Shown: positions 23,309-34,920, numbered from the stretch's first letter. The stretch: 64,000 bases of DNA from Siphonodentalium dalli (GCA_032622095.1 CP136062.1:231586578-231650577), one strand, 5' to 3'. Made by a program: numbers and translations. Notes: a model not told the origin generated them from the letters alone.

Positions 23309-24400
23309 TTGCGCATATAATACCATTTAGTTGAAACAGAGAAATGCGGCTACAATTACATCACTAACCGAGATACGATATGACACAGGATACTGTCAGA
23401 AAGTTATAGATACAATATGACACAGGAGCATGTTGGGAAGTATGGACTATTTTATGTAATCTTGAACATATAATGCCATTTGGTGGAACAGAGGAATGTG
23501 GTTTCAATGACGTCACTAACCGAGACACGATGTGACCCAGGAGCATGTTGGAACATATGGGACTATTTTATGTAATCTTGCGCATATAATCCCATTAAGT
23601 TGAAACAGATAAATGCGGTTACAGTGACGTCACTAACCGAAACATGATGTGACGCCTGTTAGAAAGTATGGGACTATTTGATGTAATCTTCCGCATATAA
23701 TACCATTTAGTGGAACAGAGGAATGCGGTTTCAATGACGCCACTAACAAGCAACCGATGTGGCTCAGGAGCCTGTTAAAAAGTATTGGACTATTTTATGT
23801 AATCTTTCGCATATAATACCATTGACTTGAAACAGAGAAATGCGGTTACAATTACATCACTAACCGAGACACGACATGACACAGGAGCATGTTGGGAAGT
23901 ATATGGACTATTTTATGTAATCTTGAGCATATAGTGCCATTTAGTGGAACAGAGGAATGCGGTTTCAATGACGTCACTAACAAGCAACCGATGCGACCCA
24001 GGAGCATGTTTGGGAGTATGGGACTATTTTATGTAATATCTTGCGCCAATAATGTGGAAACAGAGAAATGCAGTCGCAATGACGCCACTAACCATGAATC
24101 GATGTGACCCAGGAGCCTGTTGGGAAGTATGGGACTATTTTATGTAATATCTTGCGCCAATAATGTAGAAACAGAGAAATGCGGTCGCAATGACGTCACA
24201 AACCAGGCCTCGATGTGACACAGGAGCATGTTTGGAAGTATGGGACTATTTTATGTAATATCTTGCGCCAATAATGTGGAAACAGAGAAATGCGGTCGCA
24301 ATGACGTCACTAACCGGGATTCGATGTGACCCAGGAGCCTGTTGGGAAGTATGGGACTATTTTATGTAATATCTTGCGCCAATAATGCCATTTAGTTGAA
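23309..24400 (+). repeat. ~115-bp satellite, right block
   Basis: About ten units continuing the array at 19660-20085. Later units share a derived TATGTAATATCTTGCGCCAA-TAATGTGGAAACAGAG variant, which suggests local homogenisation. Most units keep TGACGTCA or a one-base variant. Confidence 0.9.
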
Positions 24401-25045
24401 ACCAAGGAAGGAGTTCATATCGATCTGCTCCCCTTGATGCTTGTCATTGTCAATTTGTGATTTAATTACCGACCATCAAAACAGCTGTTGTTCCGAGGAC
24501 TTCCCCCGTGGTATATAATCCGAACGCAGACGACAATTAGGCGATTAGCTCCAGGCAACAGGGGAGGTAATCATCTCTCGATCACTATGGAACGCCTAGC
24601 GGGACGAGAAATCTATGCTCGAATTAAACAGTTTGCAATTTGCGCGAATGGTGTTGTGCGTTGGTGGAGCTCGCCCGAAGGAGTTCCATCAATGTGACGA
24701 GGACTATGAATGAATAAATGGTAGCCGCGGAGTAATACACAGGAAATAATACAAGACAAGATATACAAGAAAACCATAGTCAGAAATGGTAACGCCCTCA
24801 ATATCATATTATTACTCATATATAAAATATAAAATATACTGGTTTCATGAATGCACCACCTCACAATTCCGTTAAAACAACAAATACTTCAAAGTATTAC
24901 AACAACTACGGCTTATCACTGTATGTTTCTATTTCTGCACATCAGAAAGCCTCTAAATGCGGACCAAAAATCTACTAATCGGGTTAAATACACCCCGATA
25001 CTTCGCAATACGCGGATTAGTCTATAATCCAACTGAGGCGTATAG
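24401..25045. other. unassigned stretch
   Basis: No gene recognised. 24480-24710 is less AT-rich than its surroundings and briefly open in several frames (69 and 83 codons on opposite strands), with no domain I can name. Confidence 0.35.
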
Positions 25046-25182
25046 TAAGCAATTATTTCATGTCTCTTTTGGGAACAGTCAAATTTTTTGTCCCGAGGTA
25101 TCAGGAATGACTATATAGTCATTCCTGATACCGAGGGACAACAATTTTGCCTGTTCCCAAAAGACACATGAAATAATGCTTT
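25046..25182. repeat. ~137-bp palindrome
   Basis: The arms meet at GACTATATAGTC. The left arm contains ATTATTTCATGTCTCTTTTG and TATCAGGAATGACTATA; the right arm is its inverse with a few mismatches. It could form a cruciform or a hairpin RNA. Confidence 0.9.
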
Positions 25183-25404
25183 GTTACCCAATACATATAA
25201 TCAGGTCATTGCCAATTAATCAAACTCTTTAATAGTGTTATTTCGAATTATGAGAACTAACTGGAATATACCGCCATGTATCCGGTATAATTAAATGAAA
25301 GTGTCAATGACACTGTAGCTCAACTTGGAAAGGGAATAATTTAATGTATTACAGTCAATGGAGCGATTAGGAATGTGGAAAGTTGAATGTCTAGTTTATA
25401 GACA

Positions 25405-26869
25405 TGAAGAGAAAAGTAAAATCCAAGATGGCTGCTGGCGGCCATGTTTTCGGCCAATGACCCCAAAATGAGTCGTTCCCATCTACAATTCTACATGTCA
25501 TTGTTAACATCCATGACAAATTTTATGACGTTCAGACTAAAGGTACGACCTGTAGCCCATGCTAAAGAATTTAGTCATACAAAGAGTAAAATCCAAGATG
25601 GCTGCTGGCGGCCATATTTTTTGGCCGAATGATCCCAAAATGACTCGTTCCCATCTACATGTCATTATTAACATTCATGAAAAATGTTATGATGATCAGA
25701 CTAAAGGTACGACATGTAGCCCGTGCTAAAGAATTTAGTCATACAAAGAGTAAAATCCAAGATGGCTGCTGGCGGCCATGTTTTTTGACCAAATGACCCA
25801 AAAATTACTCGTTCCCATCTACATATCATCGTTAACATACATGACAAATTTGTATGACGATCAGACTAAAGGTACGACCTGCAGCCCGTGCTAAAGGATT
25901 TAGTCATCCAAAGAGTAAAATCCAAGATGGCTGCTGGCGACCATGTTATTTGACAAATGACCCCAAAATTACTCGTTCCCATCTACATGTCATTGTTAAT
26001 ATCCATGACAAATTTTATGATGATCAGACTAAAGGTACGACCTGCAGCCCGTGCTAAAGAATTTAGTCATACAAAGAGTAAAATCCAAGATGGCTGCTGG
26101 CAGCCATGATTTTTGGCCGAATGACCCCAAAATTACTCGTTGCCATCTACATGTCAATATTAACATCCATGACAAATTTCATGATGATCAGATGAACAGT
26201 ACGACCTGTGGCCCGTGCTAATGGATTAAATTTTGAAATCCAAGATGGCCGCTGGTGGCCATGTTTTTTGTCCGAATGACCTCAAAATGACTCGTTCCCA
26301 TCTACATTCCAATTTCAACAGCCATGACAAATTTCAGGATGATCAGACTAAAGGTGCGACCTGTAGCCCGTACTAAAGGATTTAGTCATACAAAGAGTAA
26401 AATCAAAGATGGCTGCTGGCGGCCATGTTTTTTGCCCGAGTGACCCCAAAATGACTCGTTCCAATCTACATGTCATTGTTAACATCCGTGACACATTTTA
26501 TGATGATCTGACTAAAGGTACGACCTGTAGCCCGTGTCAAAGGATTTAGTCATGCAAAGAGTAAAATCTAAGATGGCTGCCGGCGGCCATCTTTTTTGGC
26601 CGATTGACCCCAAAATTACTCGTTCCCATCTACATGTCAATATTAACATCCATGAGAAATTTCATGACAATAAGACGAACAGTACGGCCTGTAGCCCGTG
26701 CTAATGGATTGAATTTCGAAATCAAAGATGGCTGCTGGCGGCCATGTTTTTTTTCCGAATGACTCCAAAATGACTCGTTCTCATCTACTTGTCAATGTCA
26801 ACATCCATGACAAATTTCAAAATAATCGGACCAAAGGTACGAACTGTAGCCCGTGCTAAAGGAAATTGT
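25405..26869 (+). mobile_element. ~164-bp tandem-core array of a pearl/Helentron-like element
   Basis: Nine units of about 164 bp. Each has ATCCAAGATGGCTGCTGGCG followed by GCCATGTTTTTTGGCC, ACTCGTTCCCATCTACATGT, AACATCCATGACAAATTT and GTACGACCTGTAGCCCGTGC. The array leads directly into a CA-rich microsatellite and a terminal-type hairpin (26870-26990). Tandem ~160-bp cores followed by a microsatellite match the described architecture of pearl elements. The left terminus was not identified. Confidence 0.7.
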
Positions 26870-26990
26870 TGACGCATCACACACGGACACACACACCCTC
26901 ACACACACACACGCACACACGGACGACGGATACCAAGCCATGGCAATAGCTCAAACTTTACAAAGTAAAGTTGAGCTAAAAACGAAACCG
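26870..26990 (+). mobile_element. microsatellite plus 3' hairpin end of the tandem-core element
   Basis: CA/ACGG-rich tract (CACACGGACACACACACC ... ACACGGACGACGG), then CCATGGCAATAG and a perfect-stem hairpin AGCTCAAACTTTAC / GTAAAGTTGAGCT, then AAAAAC. Rolling-circle elements typically end in a short GC or mixed hairpin a few bases from the 3' terminus. I could not define the insertion site. Confidence 0.6.
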
Positions 26991-27034
26991 GAAATTTCCG
27001 GAAATAGCCGAAACGTCACGGAAATTTCAAACCA

Positions 27035-27190
27035 TGTAACAGTTCGTTCGGACCAGTCAACAGTTCGCTCGGGGCCAGTCAACAGTTCACTCGGGTCGGG
27101 AAACAGTTCACTCGTGACGTCACGAAAGCTGACCGTGATTGCAAACCAGGCAACAGTTAATTCAGGGCGGGCAACAGTTCGTTGTGGCGT
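27035..27190 (+). repeat. imperfect ~20-bp tandem repeat
   Basis: Six irregular copies of CAACAGTTCGCTCGGGCCAGT-like text, one separated by a TGACGTCACGAA segment. Confidence 0.7.
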
Positions 27191-27409
27191 TACGAACGCG
27201 AATTTGGGGTTAATCAGTTAATTATAAATCCCAATGATTTACGAAGTAAAACTCTACTATTGGGTAACAAATGTCAGTGATGACTAGAAGAGTTCTTGTA
27301 CAGTGCATGAATAGTGCATGTGCTATAAGCAAAACACCCAACACCGGGAGACCACACTATACCCACTGTCACCCCTGGTCAAGTGATCCTGCTATATGCT
27401 ATGCTGGTG

Positions 27410-27535
27410 GTCCTGCTGAATTGCTATGATGCGGTAGGGTAAACTGATTCCGTTACGAAAAAGTACCGTTATTTTTTCTACGTTGTCATTTTAGCATTGT
27501 TTGGCCAATCCGAGCGATTTGAGAAAAAAACAGTG
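27410..27535 (+). repeat. isolated arm of the long-TIR element (see 55.2-58.3 kb)
   Basis: GGTAGGGTAAACTGATTCCG, TTACGAAAAAGTACCGTTAT and GGCCAATCCGAGCGATTT align with both terminal repeats at 55221-55350 and 58180-58320. Only one arm is visible here. Confidence 0.75.
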
Positions 27536-28364
27536 CAGTACAAAAGAGCAGTGTTTTTATGTAATCATTATAATTAAGCTCTTTGATATCCCGATCGGCA
27601 TTTGACAATGCGTCGCTGACATATACACGAATCAGATAAGGTGTGGCGAAAGCGTACGATGACAAAGGGCAGATTATTCAGCAAAAGACATCATACAGTT
27701 TCGGAAGGCAAGAATAAATTTGAGAAAAAAAATGGCAAAAAAAATAAAGACAATTTTAATGCATTTCTGTATCATGGATTATCTCCCTTTTAAACTTAGA
27801 AGTACCTGCGAATAAAGGCCAAATAGTTTGTGTTAATATGCTTAATATGGCACAAGTTATAGCAACTTGCAACTGAGGATGACCTTGCTCTCGACTCTAA
27901 GTTTTTGCCAAGAACTCCGAGGAACACAGTAGCTGCATGTTATTGGGACCCTGACCCTAATATATTCCACTTTTCTTCATATAATTTGCAGACACCCGCC
28001 TCTTGTTCTTGACATCCATTACATTTTTGCACCGCCAATATTATTTGAGTCAACTTATATGACGAATATATTTAAGCCATTTTCTTTCTTACTAAAACCT
28101 CTGTTGACTAACAAAAAGGCCTTTGGTCAACCTGCCAGTGCATTACTCTGACTTGGTTTCTGTCATTCTAGTGTGCAAGTTTTGGTGTTACCCTGGAACT
28201 CGTGTTAGCTGGTTAGACACCAACCTACCTATATTGGTTACACATAAAAACCACAAATATAAATGTTAGTATAACATAATATTAATGCGTTTTATACAAG
28301 AATTCATGACAACTAATTATGTATCATGGATTATCTCCCTTTTAACAGGTCTAGCAATTCCCAA
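27536..28364. other. unassigned stretch
   Basis: No gene recognised. The phrase ATCATGGATTATCTCCCTTT occurs twice (about 27773 and 28324), suggesting a local duplication. Confidence 0.35.
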
Positions 28365-28405
28365 ATATAGCTACAATAGCCATATGTAGCTATTGTAGCT
28401 ACAAA
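28365..28405. repeat. short hairpin
   Basis: TAGCTACAATAGC, CATAT, GCTATTGTAGCTA: a near-perfect inverted repeat. A related TAGCTATAATAGCTACATAT motif lies at 28877-28900. Confidence 0.8.
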
Positions 28406-28743
28406 TAGTTATTGATGATGGATGAATCTGGTTGAAGAGAGATAACCCAATCCAACAAACAGTCACTTTAATATACAGGAACACGATTTTATTATACTCT
28501 TAGTAAATTAATATTGTTTGCCATTTTCATGTATAACAAAATGTTCCAACATTGTTACTTTTTTCTGAAAACTGTACCTAAGTAGAAGAATAGATCATAT
28601 ATGGATGGATCTGAGTTCATAGCATAACCAATAGCAGATGCATGTAGTTAGCTATGCTTCTCTGATATTCGCAAGCTGGTGCTACCGAAATGACACCGGC
28701 AGTGGTTTCATAAGATGCAACAACACAATAGCCCTCACCCTTA

Positions 28744-28828
28744 GTAACAGTGGGTGGCATGGTGGTGGTGGTGGTGGTGGTATGGTTGTGGTAATTATGA
28801 TTATGATTATGATTATGTTTCGCGGCAA
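28744..28828 (+). repeat. GGT/GAT microsatellite, short homologue of the 36.3 kb locus
   Basis: AGTGGGTGGCATGGTGGTGG, then GTATGG(T/G)TGTGGTAATTATGA, (TTATGA)n and ATGTTTCG. The reverse complement of 36285-36350 has the same unique bordering words, so the two loci are homologous and not independent expansions. Confidence 0.8.
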
Positions 28829-29070
28829 TGCTTGGATGAAATGCAAATTGGTAAAATGATCTTTTACGATAGTCAAATGTAGCTATAATAGCTACATATA
28901 GATATTGTATATACAATTGGGAATATCTACAGCCCACAGTGGGTCACCAACTTTCATCATGAATTCACTTATTCATGTCCACTAAATCTGAATGACATCC
29001 CTTTATAATTTAATAGTACATACATTGCGTACATCGTGTACAAGAAGCAAAACACTAATCATCCGGTTGA

Positions 29071-29436
29071 GGGGGGGGGGGGGCGCCCACTGCGAATCAC
29101 CAAGATTTTAACAGCCTAAAATATCTTCGGTCTGTCTCAATAGAACCATACAAATATGGATATCATTTGAACCGGCTCCTTGACCACATTGTGATAGTTA
29201 CAGTTATGCCCTGTGCCAATGCATTCTCTTATATATGCGAGTCGACCATAGGTCGCCTCGCATATATAAGAGAATGCATTGGCCTAAAGAAAATCTTTTT
29301 TTTACACTTTTTACCATTTTTTCTTACATTCTTTAACAATTTTATAATTTTTAATGTGTTAAGCCAATGCATTCTCTTATATATGCGAGGCGACCTATGG
29401 GGGGGGGGGGGGGGCTCCAACTGCGAATCACCAATA
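29071..29436 (+). mobile_element. TTAA-type MITE truncated at both ends, between G-run direct repeats (copy E)
   Basis: Contains the CTAAAATATCTTCGGTCTG block, hairpin 1 and the first half of hairpin 2, ending at GGCGACCTATGG. Both TTAA termini are missing. It is bracketed by direct repeats of a G13-18 run followed by ACTGCGAATCACCAA (29071-29104 and about 29399-29434). Confidence 0.85.
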
Positions 29437-29998
29437 TTTTTTCGCGCTGATCCAGAGTGAACTTGCATGATTGACCAGAAGTTTGATAGGCAATATTTTC
29501 TGACCAGACCACTTCATCAGCAGTGTTCAGAAGGGATCCTATGTAATCGGATATCGAATGACATTCGGAGAAAAAAGAAAATCTAATTCTGACAAAAGGG
29601 AGATAATCGCGGAACAGCTGATGGATTGAGCAGACGGCTGGTTTCCACATATTTACGCTGATATGACATTGTGTGACTAGTTGTGTTATATTGATATCGA
29701 TGTCTTCTCTCGTTATTATTGACCTGAACAAGCTTCCATGGCATCGACAGGAAGCGTCCAACAAAGGGCGACAATGAGAAAGTGTTGATCTAAAGCCTTT
29801 TTTCCGGCGCCGAGCAAACATAGGAATGGGGCATCAATTGTGTCTCGATGCGTCAGCCTTTTAATGGCGACTTTTTGTATGACTTTTAGTATAGACGGAC
29901 ACGGCATTGTATGTAAAATATGCCAAGGGTAACTCACACACGAAGCTAGCAATCCTACCATGGAGCTTGAGGCCATGCACGCTGAAGCAAACCCAGAT
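29437..29998. other. unassigned stretch
   Basis: No gene recognised. A 156-codon minus-strand frame runs from here into the MITE; its end translates the G run and hairpin, so I do not treat it as coding. Confidence 0.4.
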
Positions 29999-30335
29999 TA
30001 TTGAACTAACTACGAGTTCGATAGTCTGAACAATATAGCAGGGAATCCAATTACTCCAAAAGAAGCATTACGTCAGTATCGGGTCAATCACAACATTTCA
30101 CACTAAAAGTATAAAGACTGTCGCTAGCAGCCTGCGTCTAGGTTTGATCCAGTTTAGAATATAAATCAGCAATACAGTGAAATACAGACTACTGAAATAA
30201 TACGCGTTCAATAGTGTGAAACTGATAACAGGGAATCCCACTAATTCAAAGAAGCAGTACGTTACTATAAGCCAATCACACCATTACTGACTGAAAAGAT
30301 GAAGCCAACCAGAAGATAGTCGGAATTCCTTCATG
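29999..30335 (+). repeat. diverged tandem duplication (~190 bp spacing)
   Basis: Two copies (about 29999-30140 and 30190-30335) share TAGTCTGAACAATA-like text, CAGGGAATCC, AAAGAAGCA-TACGT and CAATCACA. The second ends in AGATAGTCGGAATTCCT, as does the fragment at 0.64-0.76 kb. Confidence 0.65.
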
Positions 30336-30704
30336 TATAATATGACAATAACATGTACTACGTTATTAGAAGACGTACTCATTCCAAGCCCAAATGATAT
30401 GGTTTCAATTTCAGTAACAGGGCATGGCATTGCACATACATTAAATTTGTATATATATGTCCACGAAATCTAAATATATACAGTACTAGAATCATTGATA
30501 CCGGAGAGCGCCACTTAACGTTACATTAAGGCAGCTTTATAGGTATACGGATCTCATGCGCGTTATCTTTCGGGAAATCTGATTAAGTTTCATATTACAA
30601 CATTCACGCCCTCTCCTTTATCACTGCGATGCCTCAGCGGAGCGATGGGAGATAACTCTGCCTGGAGTTTGCATTCACTCAACTCTCGTATTCAGATCAG
30701 CATG
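30336..30704. other. unassigned stretch
   Basis: No gene or repeat recognised. Confidence 0.35.
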
Positions 30705-30710
30705 CAGTAG

Positions 30711-31159
30711 GTTACACTGGTGTAAATGTTTTCCATAGGCCTCAGTGCTAACGTTTTAGCGTATGCTGTTGGCTATATGAACCATGGGTTTTTTTTTTTT
30801 TTTTAATCTGAAAAATTGACATTTCGGGAAACTTTTTACACAAAAAAATCATATCTGTCTAGCAGGGAATTCGCCTTTAAATCTTGTGTTTTCGTAACTA
30901 GTGTCAGATCCGCATAAAAAAATACTGTCATATTTTAGACCACACCAACAAATTCAAACTTCACTACAAAGGGTTAATTCTTGTGCCAATGGCTATCTTA
31001 CCTATGGGAAATCATAGGGAAGAGGTGTGATGATTTTTTTATGCAAAAAGCACACAAGGCTATTGACCAATCAGGGCCCAGTGTCTATTTTATTCTCTCC
31101 TATATATTCCTCCCGCATCCGCTAGAGGTCTCTCCGAACCTTATTTACACCAGTGTAAC
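30711..31159. mobile_element. 449-bp MITE with 6-bp target-site duplication
   Basis: The ends are inverse copies, GTTACACTGGTGTAAAT and ATTTACACCAGTGTAAC, flanked by the exact direct repeat CAGTAG (30705-30710 and 31160-31165). The terminal repeat is itself palindromic around ACTGGTGT. The interior is AT-rich with a T16 run and no coding frame. The superfamily is not assigned. Confidence 0.82.
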
Positions 31160-31263
31160 CAGTAGTCGACTAACAGTCTCATGCTGTGGTTGGTGACTAT
31201 ATGTCAGATGTGCAGCTATAGAGCACGGAAGGACTGGTGATGAAAGCAGAACGAACCTGAGTA

Positions 31264-31693
31264 TATATGGTGCCTGTCATTTGCAGAAAGACGTCCCAAG
31301 AGGGTGAATTTAGTGACTTTATCCTTCACAGCGGTCTAGCATAACCAAATTCACTCTCTTGGGACCTCATTCTGCATGGACTCATCTGTTATGGGAGACA
31401 TAGACTCAGATTAAAGTTCCCAAATGGTGAATATTGTGACGTACACCCACTGGGAACCTCGATTATGCAATGTGTCGTCTGCTATTTGGGGATATAGAAC
31501 TAAACTAAAAAAGAAATGGAATCTATGTGAAGAAGTTTCTATATTAATTTGACAATAAGGAAAGTTGCCAGAAAAGATGAGGCCTAAGCAGAATGAGGTC
31601 CCCAGTGGGTGAGTTTACTGTTGCTAGCCCACTGTGCCGGATAGCATCACTAAATTAACCCTGTGGGGACCTCATTCTGCAAATGACAGAACC
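31264..31693 (+). mobile_element. multi-hairpin element, most complete copy
   Basis: Starts CCTGTCATTTGCAGAA and ends TTCTGCAAATGACAG. It consists of three successive foldbacks: 31268-31380 (GTCCCAAGAGGGTGAATTTA / inverse), a small GTTCCCAAATGG / CCACTGGGAAC hairpin near 31410-31455, and 31595-31690 (GAATGAGGTCCCCAGTGGGT / inverse). Copies at 9284 and 10098 confirm it as a family. Confidence 0.85.
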
Positions 31694-33224
31694 TTATTCT
31701 CAGACATGAAGCAGATGAGGAAGATATGGGGATGAGTGGAAGTTGACGACCGACGTTGGAAGCTGTAAGAATATAAACATCCCCAATAACATTGAATGTG
31801 GTGTTTTAAATCCCTATTCTATCAGCATATACGCGATTGAATGCAAATATTATGTACATGGATCTTTGCCACTATATGATGCTCTGTATAAACACGGCTT
31901 TGTTATATATATAGCATGATGTGGGGTTTAAACCGTTATACTATGCCGCGGAACATATACGCGGCAGATTGCATCAGTGATGACTCCCATGAGCCATGCT
32001 TGTTAACACAGACTTTCACGCATGCGTAAATCGATTTTGATGGCAACAAACACAAGATCGTCTGCTCATTAAACATTTATGGTACTGTATAAATCGCGTC
32101 AGTCGTCTAATCAGATGGGGCACCAAGGTCCCGTAGCTGGAATTGATTGTGTCGCGCGTCCATATACTAATTTATCTCGCTAGAAGTCTATATTCTCGCG
32201 AGGAATGAAGTGACAAGCAGCCATGTCAAAACACAGTTATCGTCTGCCTCATTTGATAGATGTTTACAAATGGGACGTCTCACGTATTGGTTGTAATAAA
32301 ACTGGAAACTAATTTCGAATGACCTGAATTTCCAGCTTCGAATGGCAATGTACCTTCGATCGACCCACTGTCTGTTTACAGACGACGAAGTCAATTATAG
32401 TTCACGTGTTGGTAGTACACAAAGAATGAGAATTAATTTCGAATAACCCAATTTTTCAGTTTGGTAAAACCAAGTCTTATCGGTCCACAACAGCCTGGAT
32501 TATCGGTTAGGTTAATGCTGTTTTGGACTGAGTCCCATCCCGTTACTCATCTATAACATACTTTACGCTCAGAATCGTGGACGTGAGTTATCTTGTTTAT
32601 ATGTCTTCGGATTAGATCAAATGGAGGCATTATGAAAATAGAAGGCAGCAGTTCCCACGCATGATGGTATCAAACATTCATATATCAGAGGTCCGTTCAA
32701 CGTCAAAGCAACGATATTTATAAGTAAACAAATCCTTTCGATTTTCGATTTGTCGCGTTATCAGAAAATTCATGTACACAATACATTAAACGATGTTATC
32801 ATCACTATACCTTTATCTATTTGAAGACAGATTAATCTCGAACATGTCAGATGATTATGGTAGTCTGTTATAGAAGAGAAACGGGGTGGGACTCGGCCCA
32901 AAACTGCATAATCCTGAAAGAATCCCAAGCTGTTGTGGACCAAGTTTGGTATATCACAAATATCCATGTCCATGTACCGGTATAATCGCTGATGGCTCTT
33001 TATGTTGAGAATAACTTAATATTTTCGCGACGGGAGCTGCGCTGGTGAAGCAGTAGGGATCATGTGCCACTGCATTGTTTTAATTAAGCGAGTCTCCTAT
33101 ATAAAATAAATGTGGAGGATGAATGTGATTATAAAATTATAATATAATTTGGCACTAAATATCCAAATAAAATTTGTATTGGATATATATGTTCCTCACT
33201 AGAGTGAAAAGTCAATGGTCGTGT
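31694..33224. other. unassigned 1.5-kb stretch
   Basis: No gene, long repeat or inverted repeat recognised. Short frames (67-68 codons) carry no visible domain. GACGGGAGCTGCGCTGG at about 33029 resembles GACGGGAGCTGCATTGG at 53312. Confidence 0.4.
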
Positions 33225-33423
33225 ATTGATTGTACACTGAGACTGCTAGGAGTCTGTGCCATTGTGAGGACATGCGTCCTGCAGCACATAATGTCTCCAA
33301 TCAATACGTATTATGAATACTTTGTTATAAACCCAGACTGATACTGGAGCTGCCAGGGGTCAATGCCAATATTTGGACAATTGTTGTCTTCCTGCAGCAT
33401 TAAGTGTCAGACTGGTCTGAACA
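33225..33423 (+). repeat. degenerate ~100-bp repeat, left part
   Basis: Two diverged units with GAGACTGCTAGGAGTCTGTG / ATACTGGAGCTGCCAGGGGT and GCAGCA-TAA-TGTC. The family continues at 34960-35150. The intervening 1.5 kb holds a MITE and a LINE fragment that probably split the array. Confidence 0.6.
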
Positions 33424-33833
33424 TTAACCCTTTACCCAACAAACCGGCCAAAACCGGCCAAATAAAGCTTCAACAGCCTAAAATATCTTCGGTCTGTCTC
33501 AATAGAACCATACAAATATGGATATCATTGGAACCGGCTCCTTGACCACATTGTGATAGTTACAGTTATGCCCTGTGCCAATGCATTCTCTTATATATGC
33601 GAGTCGACCATAGGTCGCCTCGCATATATAAGAGAATGCATTGGCCTAAACAAAATCTTTTTTTAACACTTTTTACCATTTTTTCTTACATTCTTTAACA
33701 ATTTTATAATTTTTAATGTGTTAAGCCAATGCATTCTCTTATATATGCGAGGCGACCTATGGTCGACTCGCATATATAAGAGAATGCATTGGCACAGGGC
33801 CCTTCTGTTGGGTAAAGGGTTAAGTGACTTTCT
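33424..33833 (+). mobile_element. TTAA-flanked MITE with two hairpins (copy F)
   Basis: Full-length 410-bp copy. TTAACCCTTTACCCAACA is at the left and its inverse at the right. The interior is almost identical to copy B, suggesting recent spread. Confidence 0.94.
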
Positions 33834-34260
33834 CTCACACTAATCAATGATCCATAATACCAGTAAGTTAAATATCGAAGTCATATTTGAATTAGATGTT
33901 TGTTGTTAAATAAATATATTTACATACTAAGTGTTGTCATCACTAAATCCAGCATTCTGATTGGTCGGCGCCCACGTGGCTAGTTGCAGTTATTTCTCGG
34001 TGAATGCGCACCAGCTAATAACTTCAAGCTCATAACAACATCGATACGTCATTTGGGTTTGGAAAGACGAACGCGTAATGTTTTGGGCGCATTTGGATTC
34101 GCGCAGGATTGACTTAATAAATCATCGGGTTTCAATTGTTCCTGTTAACTTTTGCCAAGGGTGCTATGGGTTATTTTGGGCTGGTTTTGTCACGATACAC
34201 TTTTCGATTTAAATACATTTACAAAAGTGGCTTTTTCGCTAATTGTATATAAATATAATG

Positions 34261-34409
34261 ATTAACTGTCATGTGGACTGTTTTTATGGAGATGTAACCG
34301 TGAGGTAAATGGTCATAACTTGTATGTAAAACCCTTCGGGTTTTACACAAGTTATGACCACTTACCTCACGGTTACAAATCCATAAAAACAGTCCACATG
34401 ACAGTTAAT
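34261..34409. repeat. 149-bp near-perfect palindrome
   Basis: Arms of about 70 bp converge on AACCCTTCGGGTT. The left arm contains ATTAACTGTCATGTGGACTG, GTAACCGTGAGGTAA and GGTCATAACTTGT; the right arm repeats these inverted. The near-perfect match implies a young structure or selection on pairing. Confidence 0.93.
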
Positions 34410-34439
34410 CCTTATTTGATGACTAGTCGATGACTGATC

Positions 34440-34920
34440 TGAGGCTATCACGGATCGGTGCCATAATTTATGAGGACTGTCATGACTAATACCACTCAGG
34501 CCTGGCTAGATCGCTATCAACTGGGCATCTCGCTTTCTCGGAAAAACATTCTTTTTGGGATTGGTGCTCACAATACAAACAACAAACTAAACTGTCTTAT
34601 ACTATCAATTCTGAAATATTATCTGTATAAAACAAAATTCAACCCCGACGAACGAACTCTGAAATTACTCATTCGAGAATTTGAATTACGATATAAGTCG
34701 TATCGATATATTGCACTGAACTCCGACGATCTGAACAATTTCCAACTCGAGTGGGGGGACCTAATGAAAGCCATGCAACAAACAACAGGGCACACACATA
34801 ACGAACTTAGCAGGGAAGATAATTATCTTGAATAGTAAATAGTCCGAGTCTACAATCTGATATTCGGCAAACCAGTCCAAAGTTCATATAAATGTGTAAT
34901 ATAATGAAAAAATAAAATAT

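Noticed and set aside
29351-29821. 156-codon minus-strand frame
   Set aside because: Its C-terminal portion translates the G run and the MITE hairpin; no homology to any family I know.
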